Below are positions 58,161-64,000 of a DNA stretch of 64,000 nucleotides, piece after piece. Made by a program: the position numbers and the translations under genes. This DNA comes from Eonycteris spelaea (Eukaryota; Chordata; Mammalia; Chiroptera; Pteropodidae): contig PUFA01000171.1 in the NCBI GenBank assembly GCA_003508835.1, positions 310,001 through 374,000 on the forward strand, written 5' to 3'. Position 1 is the first letter of the stretch. Each line of letters opens with the position of its first letter. The notes beneath the pieces were generated by a model that was not told the origin of the DNA, ran no database searches, and saw only the letters and a list, made by a program, of their open reading frames with translations.

Positions 58161-60589
58161 CAGTGAAGTGAGGAATTATCTCTGGCAAAGAGCAGTTTCA
58201 TTGATAATTTTCAGCATGAGGCTTCCTGAACTACATGGGTAGATAGAGTATATTTGGACCTCAAACATTGGCAAGGTCAACATCAGCAGTTAGATTCTCA
58301 GTCTTCCCCCCTCCTACCCAGGATCTTAGAAAAAGACAATAATTTTCATGTGCCTTTAAGCAGATTATCTCTAGCCCACTCTTTTACCAAGTGTATACAT
58401 GTCACAGATTGGGTCCTCTGAAAAACAGGCTGAAAAAAAAGTTTAGTGTTTAAGCCATTTGTTAGAAAGTGCTCTTGGAATTAACTCCTGGGTAAGGAAA
58501 TAAGATTGTCCAGCAGATGAAAGTTGAGCTGTGAACAGTAACATTAAATGCCTCTGCTGACCCACTGTATGGCTTTTGGAGTTGTATGGCTCTTTATAAT
58601 TGTTTCCAGTGGGGAAATAAGGCTGATTTCATACCCTTGTCAATCAGTCTTTGTATGGTGGCCACCCTGGGAAAGGGGCATAGCTTATGGTGAGACAGCT
58701 CTTTTTAGCTGAACAATTTCCCAAAGGCGATTGCAGCGAATATGACTTCCGTGTTACTCCTAACAACTAGAGTAATGTATTCTCTATTCCTGAGAAGCGT
58801 TCTGCAGCATATCATTCACCACAGTACAGATTCAGGGCCCCAACTTCTCTCTTCAGGAGGGCTCTAGACCTCATACCCTGTTCCCATATGAGCATTAAAC
58901 TTATGCTTCTAACTTACTGACATCAAAAATCACAAAACTCCATTCCCACTATACTCCACACCCTACACCAGGACCAGGTGCATCAATGTTTCATGAGCTT
59001 CTAGTTCCTCTTTATAATTAGTAGAGTCATCCAAATCAGACATTTTTGGGAAATCTAGTTACACTTGATCAACAGGACTGTCCCAGGCAAAACGGGAAGT
59101 ATATTACTTATTTCAAGTGTCTTTCTTTCTTTCTTATGATTTTATCCATGAGGTCAATTTTTTTGTGTTTTTACATTACCTCTCCCACCCCAACATTTCT
59201 ATGTATATATTGAGAAGTTTTTCATTGTTATCTTAGTTTTACTAACTTGCAGGAAAGAAAATGTATGTTTTTAATTTTTAAATGTGAACTTGAATTTATC
59301 AGAAGTGTATCAAATATAACTCAATGCACATCCCATTATATTTTATATCAAATTAAAATAGCATTGTGGAAATAATCATTTATTCATTGATTTAAAATGA
59401 TACATGTATTATATTTAAATCCCAAACACACAAAACATGAACACAGATATTTAAATACTGATATCTTCTTTGTTTTCTATACATCTTCATTAATCTACTA
59501 TATTTATTTCAATTGTACCAGTGTCACATTGATTTGATATTTATAGATTATTAATTCACTATACATGATCCTCTTATATTCTCCAAACTTGGCTAATTGC
59601 TTAAAACAAACATCAAAAATTGCCTTTTAAAACTGTATAAAAACTCCTACTGAAAGTTGATTGACGCTTACTACATTATTTAGAACCTGCATTATTTTTG
59701 TTATTTGTCTTATTTATTACTCATCTAATTATTTTATATTTATTACTTGAATTTTCTTTGTAGTTGGTTATTGTAGACAGAGGAAAAATTTTTGCTTGTT
59801 TTCTGTATACATTGTGCTGTTATTTTTTATTGAATATGCATTTTAGTGTTTCATTACTTAGATATTTGAATCTAAGGTGAAGCATTCTCTCATCCTCCCC
59901 CCTCATAAAAAATATACCAAAATTTTCAGTTTTGAATAGTGTAGCATGTCATTGTAACTAGAGAATGACTGTGCTGATGATAAACACAAGAAGTAATGCA
60001 GGATTATGGTTACTTTAGTAATCTAATGCTAAGCAAAATTCCACTGTGGTTTAACTTACAGGAGAGTCCTGCAATATTTTCCTTTGTATAAAAACAAAGA
60101 TCACAATAGTGACCACTCAGAAGTTAAAGGACTTGTTGCTAGGAGATATAGAGAGGAGAAAATAAAAGTTTGCTTAAACATGTGTTCTTGCTTATATTAT
60201 ACTTTTAGACAAATTTAAATTGAGATTTTACAATAAAATGTAGTTTCTGTCTGATTTAATTATTTCTAAAACATTCTGCTGCCAGACAATAATACCAACT
60301 GAAATATACTCTTATCTAGGATCAGAGGAACTTTTAAAATGACAGTCCTCAGATAACTGATTACTACCCAAATGAGTATTGGAGCAGGAAAAAAAAAAAA
60401 AAAACTAAATATGTAAATATTTACCAAAGAAACAGTAACTTGTTCATCACAGGTTACCCATTTCCTGATCACTATTCCAGTTATGATGAAACCTTCTTCA
60501 TTCTCCCAAGACACCATGATACCTCTTGGTCTGGGGCATTTCGTATGTACTTTTTTTCTTCCTCTACTTTTCTCCCCCATCGATCACTC
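58161..60589. other. No firmly recognised feature
   Basis: The part 58380-58870 is GC-richer with words in the style of an unnamed ancient repeat ('agaaagtgctcttggaatta'). The rest is AT-rich. A run of A bases lies at about 60389-60404. Confidence 0.4.
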
Positions 60590-60850
60590 TGCCCACCCAT
60601 TCAGTATCAGTTTAGAAGTCTCATTTCCCAGGAGGGTTTGCCTAGTAAACTCTTTGGAAGGGGCTCAGCTAATCTCTTCTCATTTTTACCAGTACTTCTC
60701 CTTACACTTTTAATTTTAATTGCTTCTTATATTTTTGTCCTTGAAAAAAAGTTGAATTTTGAGGAGAGGGGTATTCTTGTTTAGAACTGCATTTCCAACA
60801 ACTAACAAGTAGTACGGCTTATTAAACAATTTGTTGAATAGGTGAATGAA
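60590..60850 (+). mobile_element. L2 LINE 3' region, sense
   Basis: The order 'agtctcatttcccaggaggg', 'agtacttctccttacacttt' and 'tgttgaataggtgaatgaat' follows L2 to its 3' end. A 114-codon plus-strand frame crosses it and is not considered coding. Confidence 0.5.
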
Positions 60851-60879
60851 TATGTAAATGATTTTTAAAAATAGCAGGT

Positions 60880-61256
60880 GGTAGTTGTACTATGTCACTG
60901 TGACTAAGCTGAAACTGTGTTTCTCAGAATCCCTAACTCTGTATAGTTCCTGGTTAAAGTTAGGCAAAAAAGAATTATGGAAGGTTTGGGAATTGGACAA
61001 TAACAGTAGCCATTGTGCTTTGAATGTCATTGTAGTTAGACATGGTGGAAGTAGATGCAGAGTGGCAGTGGGTCCTATTTTGTCTTTGCCACCCCCTCCC
61101 CACTTACCTACGTTAAGCTCTTCTTCCTTTCCAGACCCCTAATTATTCAGCTTCTTCCACAAGTATGTAAGATCGTTTATTCCTATTAATGAGTCTATTA
61201 TTCTAGAATTCTTGTGTAGTTCTGTTTTTTTTCGATAAAACCCTGATTGATACAAG
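60880..61256. other. Unnamed ancient repeat-like block
   Basis: The ending 'aaaaccctgattgatacaag' is a form common to the ends of ancient mammalian repeats. The interior has a pyrimidine-rich segment (61070-61135). I cannot name the family. Confidence 0.35.
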
Positions 61257-61366
61257 AGTATTAACCACTCTTTCTTTTTCAGATTATTTCATATATTGTT
61301 AAAAATTCTTAAAGGTCAAAATTCTAAAAGGTTTTTAGTGATTTTCTATTGAGATTTTCATTGCAG

Positions 61367-61445
61367 AGAAAAACCAATTTGGAAATTAAAAAGACAGTCT
61401 ATCCTTATGAAGATTTTATGGAAAGCCATAAAATGACCAAAGCAG
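61367..61445 (+). CDS. Possible internal coding exon of an unidentified gene
   Basis: This 79-base segment is preceded by a T-rich tract ending in TTTTCATTGCAG (acceptor AG at 61365-61366) and followed by a donor CAG|GTAAGC (GT at 61446). Only one frame is open; it starts with the first base, gives 26 full codons plus one base, and reads RKTNLEIKKTV then YPYEDFMESHKMTKA. The other two frames contain stops. The peptide is charged and hydrophilic with balanced composition, unlike the hydrophobic chance frames elsewhere. The same frame happens to stay open to 61633. I do not recognise the protein. It is not inside a repeat that I can name. Chance splice-like sites are common, so this is a candidate only. 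Confidence 0.4.
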
Positions 61446-63828
61446 GTAAGCTAAATAATGATTTTTCTCTGACTATGAACATGTTTCTTAGACTTCTTGA
61501 AGAGTTGTCTGCAGCCATGGGCAAACTTATTCATAACATAATCCCAAATAAAAAAAATTATGTTTTGAGATCTAGAGGGTTTCTTTTAATTAAAAAATAT
61601 TTTTCAAATTTAAGGTTAGTAGGTCCATATTGATGTGAATAAAGTTATGGAAAATCAGGAATAAAATATGGAATAAAGTTATGGAATTATGCAAGTCGCT
61701 AAATAAATTCAGTGTAAAAGTTATGTTAAATCATTATTTCTATTTTGTTTAAATTTTTGTAACCCTGACATCAAATTAATTCCAGTTTGCTATATTTACG
61801 AAAAGTCTGTCTATAACAACAAAAAACAACAATAAAATGTTTCCAGAAAGAATGAAATAATGTGGTGTCAAAATTGCCATGAATATACAATAGTTAATGT
61901 TAGTTTGATCTCTTTTTTCCCTTGATACTTAACAAGATGAGAATGGTGGTTGAAAGGAGAAAAATAACACAATAAAAACCAAACAAAACAAATAAAAATA
62001 AAAGGACAACTTCACTCACATTTTCCTTTTATGGTTTTTAAGTACAACCATTAATCATAATTGCCCTTTCCTCAAAAGTTTTTAGTAAATACAGAATAAA
62101 CTTCAAACTATGATCATGCATTCAAGGTTTACCCTTTAATCAGAGCTCAAACTACCACTTTCAAACTTTTCCCTGATAACCTTACCTATTTGGCCACGTA
62201 GATATTGTCTATATTCTGCACCAACTGTTGGACTGTGAGTACTTGAGAACCAAGTTTTACATATTGATCAACTTTGTATACTCTTTCAGAGCTCAACACA
62301 GGCATAACAAGCATTGGAAAAGATTTATGAAGTAAAGTGATTTGAGCCATGCTGAAACAACAACAAAACAAAACAAACAAACAAACAAACAAACCAGAAA
62401 GTTTTAGGCATGAATATTACACAAATCAAGTTTTATGTCTTTTGTGGTTGTAACTTTTATTTTTTTATTAAAAAATATATTTTTTAAAATAAGGAGTAAG
62501 TTTCACCATTTATCTTCCAGAGTCAATTTTAAGAATAAAACCCCAGGACATAAAAAAAACCATCTCAATAATGCCTTCCTGCTGTTTAATATTTAGAAAA
62601 TTGTAGGAATTTTTGGTCAATGCAACTTGCCCTGATTTTACTCATATTAAGAAAGTTTTATCTCTGTTTTTTGGTCATCTTTAACATACAGTTCTCCCTG
62701 TTTTGTTTGCTTTAGGAAATATATCATCTTTACTTGACCAACATGCTTTTTTTTTTTTTTTTGCAGTCAAATTAATAAAACACTTTGGGAAGGAAATGTT
62801 ATGTTGTACTAATATCATTTAGTCCACAAATATATCATTTAGAAATCCTTTATTATCCTTACTGTTTATGTTATGAATATGCTATTGAACATATGTCCTT
62901 GAGAAACATCAATTTTAATTCAATCTTGACATTGGGAAAATTAAAAACTGACTTTGTGAAAAAGATAGAACTAATGTTTAACAATGAATAATATCCATAT
63001 AACTTGCTAATATCTAATACTAGACTAACAAACTGAGTAATGGAATCTAGCTCTGGTAAGAAACTATATAAAACTTTCAGGATAAAAGCATTATTTTGAA
63101 ATTAGAAAACACTATAAAAGAATACAAGCTTGGTATAAATAAGTTAGTTATCAGTAAATGTTTCAAATAAGTAAATGTTAATTAAAATAACAGAAATTTC
63201 CCACTGAAATATCCCTGAAAACTTAATATCTCTCATTGATGATGAATCAGTTGTTTGTAGTCATGAGAAAAGCAATTTTAAAAAAAGAACTTACTACTGG
63301 AATTTTGACTATTAAACAATCCTTTGATTGAAGATATTTAAAAATGGAACTTTCAGTAGTTATGAAATATCCAAATATTTATTTCTAATTATAGTTTTTG
63401 TTTTCTTTTAAACAATTCCTTCCAATGTCTCTCATGTGAAACAATGAAAAGAGAATATAAATATGACTAACCCAGAACACAAGAAAAAACAAATTTTGAT
63501 GGTTTGTGAGGACAGGATGTTATTTATTTCTATGTGTGGTTTGAGTAATCATTTTCATTATTTAAAATCATTCCTCACATGAAACCCAAACCAATGGTGT
63601 GTGCATTCTTGAGGGGTTGGGAGGTGGGTATCAGTATTAGCTGCATAAAACCACAGTTGTCAAATACATTTATTTTTCCTAAATATCCAATATATTTTAT
63701 AAAGTCATGTATTCTATGATAATAATGACAATATCCACCCTTTGCATTTGCATTGTCTACTGTTTGGTACACTTCTTCTCTTTGAAATATTCTTATCTTG
63801 ATTAATCTAGATACTTTATATAATACAG
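61446..63828. other. Mostly unrecognised AT-rich DNA, with (CAAA)n and a T-run
   Basis: A (CAAAA)/(CAAA)n run lies at about 62358-62394 and a 17-base T-run at 62746-62762. The T-run is followed by GCAG, which looks like a splice acceptor. No transposon is recognised. Confidence 0.45.
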
Positions 63829-64000
63829 CAGAGGTCAGCTAATGTTTTCTGTAGATTGGCAGATAATATTCTAGGATTTGTGGGTCATACATTTCTGTGG
63901 CAGCTACTTAACTCTGCCATTTTAGCAGAAATCATCTGTAAATATTTGAAAACAAATAAGTGGTGGTTGTGTTCAGTGAAACTATGTATGGACATTGAAA
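63829..64000 (+). mobile_element. hAT (Charlie-type) element, cut by the window end
   Basis: It starts CAGAGGTCAGCTAATG, a degraded terminal inverted repeat, and continues 'ttttctgtagattggcagat', 'gatttgtgggtcatacattt' and 'ggcagctacttaactctgcc', in the order of a common short mammalian hAT family. The right end lies beyond the window. Confidence 0.7.

Noticed and set aside
60440..60784. Plus-strand frame of 114 codons and an overlapping minus-strand frame of 104 codons
   Set aside because: They overlap each other and an L2 fragment, and neither peptide is recognised.

Overview
This window is AT-rich, CpG-poor nuclear DNA from a placental mammal. The repeat content shows this: MIR and L2 elements, MaLR-type LTRs, MER5A and other hAT elements, several ages of LINE-1, a U2 snRNA pseudogene and (TG)n microsatellites. 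No primate Alu, rodent B1/B2, carnivore tRNA-Lys SINE or ruminant Bov element was seen. The younger L1 3' ends (around 5.5 kb, 7 kb, 13.8 kb and 46.3 kb) resemble those of laurasiatherian genomes, and I lean towards a bat. That lineage call is an inference from memory of repeat families, not a database match.

Layout. 0-2.2 kb: two MaLR-like LTR remnants, the U2 pseudogene and a MIR. 4.7-5.5 kb: MER5A and MIR pieces. 5.5-8.1 kb: a scrambled cluster of L1 3' pieces followed by a solitary endogenous retroviral LTR. 8.2-9.6 kb: L2, an old L1 3' end and MIR. 9.6-13.8 kb: mostly single-copy, with a small GC-richer island near 10 kb and L2 near 12.5 kb. 13.8-17.5 kb: L1 fragments, a 200-base polypyrimidine tract and a (TA)-rich block. 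17.5-34 kb: mostly single-copy DNA with scattered L2, MIR, MER5A, one LTR with a clear target duplication, and possible conserved non-coding islands. 34.8-35.5 kb: a MIR split by a MaLR LTR. 37-44 kb: L2, MIR, a hAT element and old L1. 46.2-52.25 kb: an L1 3' UTR followed tail to tail by a long minus-strand L1 with recognisable ORF2 and ORF1 remnants. 52.3-64 kb: an MLT1-like LTR, MIR, L2, old L1, one possible 79-base coding exon near 61.4 kb, and a hAT element cut by the window end.

No complete host protein-coding gene is visible. The only credible host coding signal is a short open segment at 61367-61445 on the plus strand, framed by good splice-site matches. The window could therefore be intergenic or lie mostly inside large introns. 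The only proteins clearly recognised are the decayed L1 ORF1p and ORF2p. I found no operon, CRISPR array or new multi-gene system. The most interesting items are the possible exon, the repeat insertions that can be ordered in time, the L1 mosaic, and a locally re-duplicated 70-base unit.
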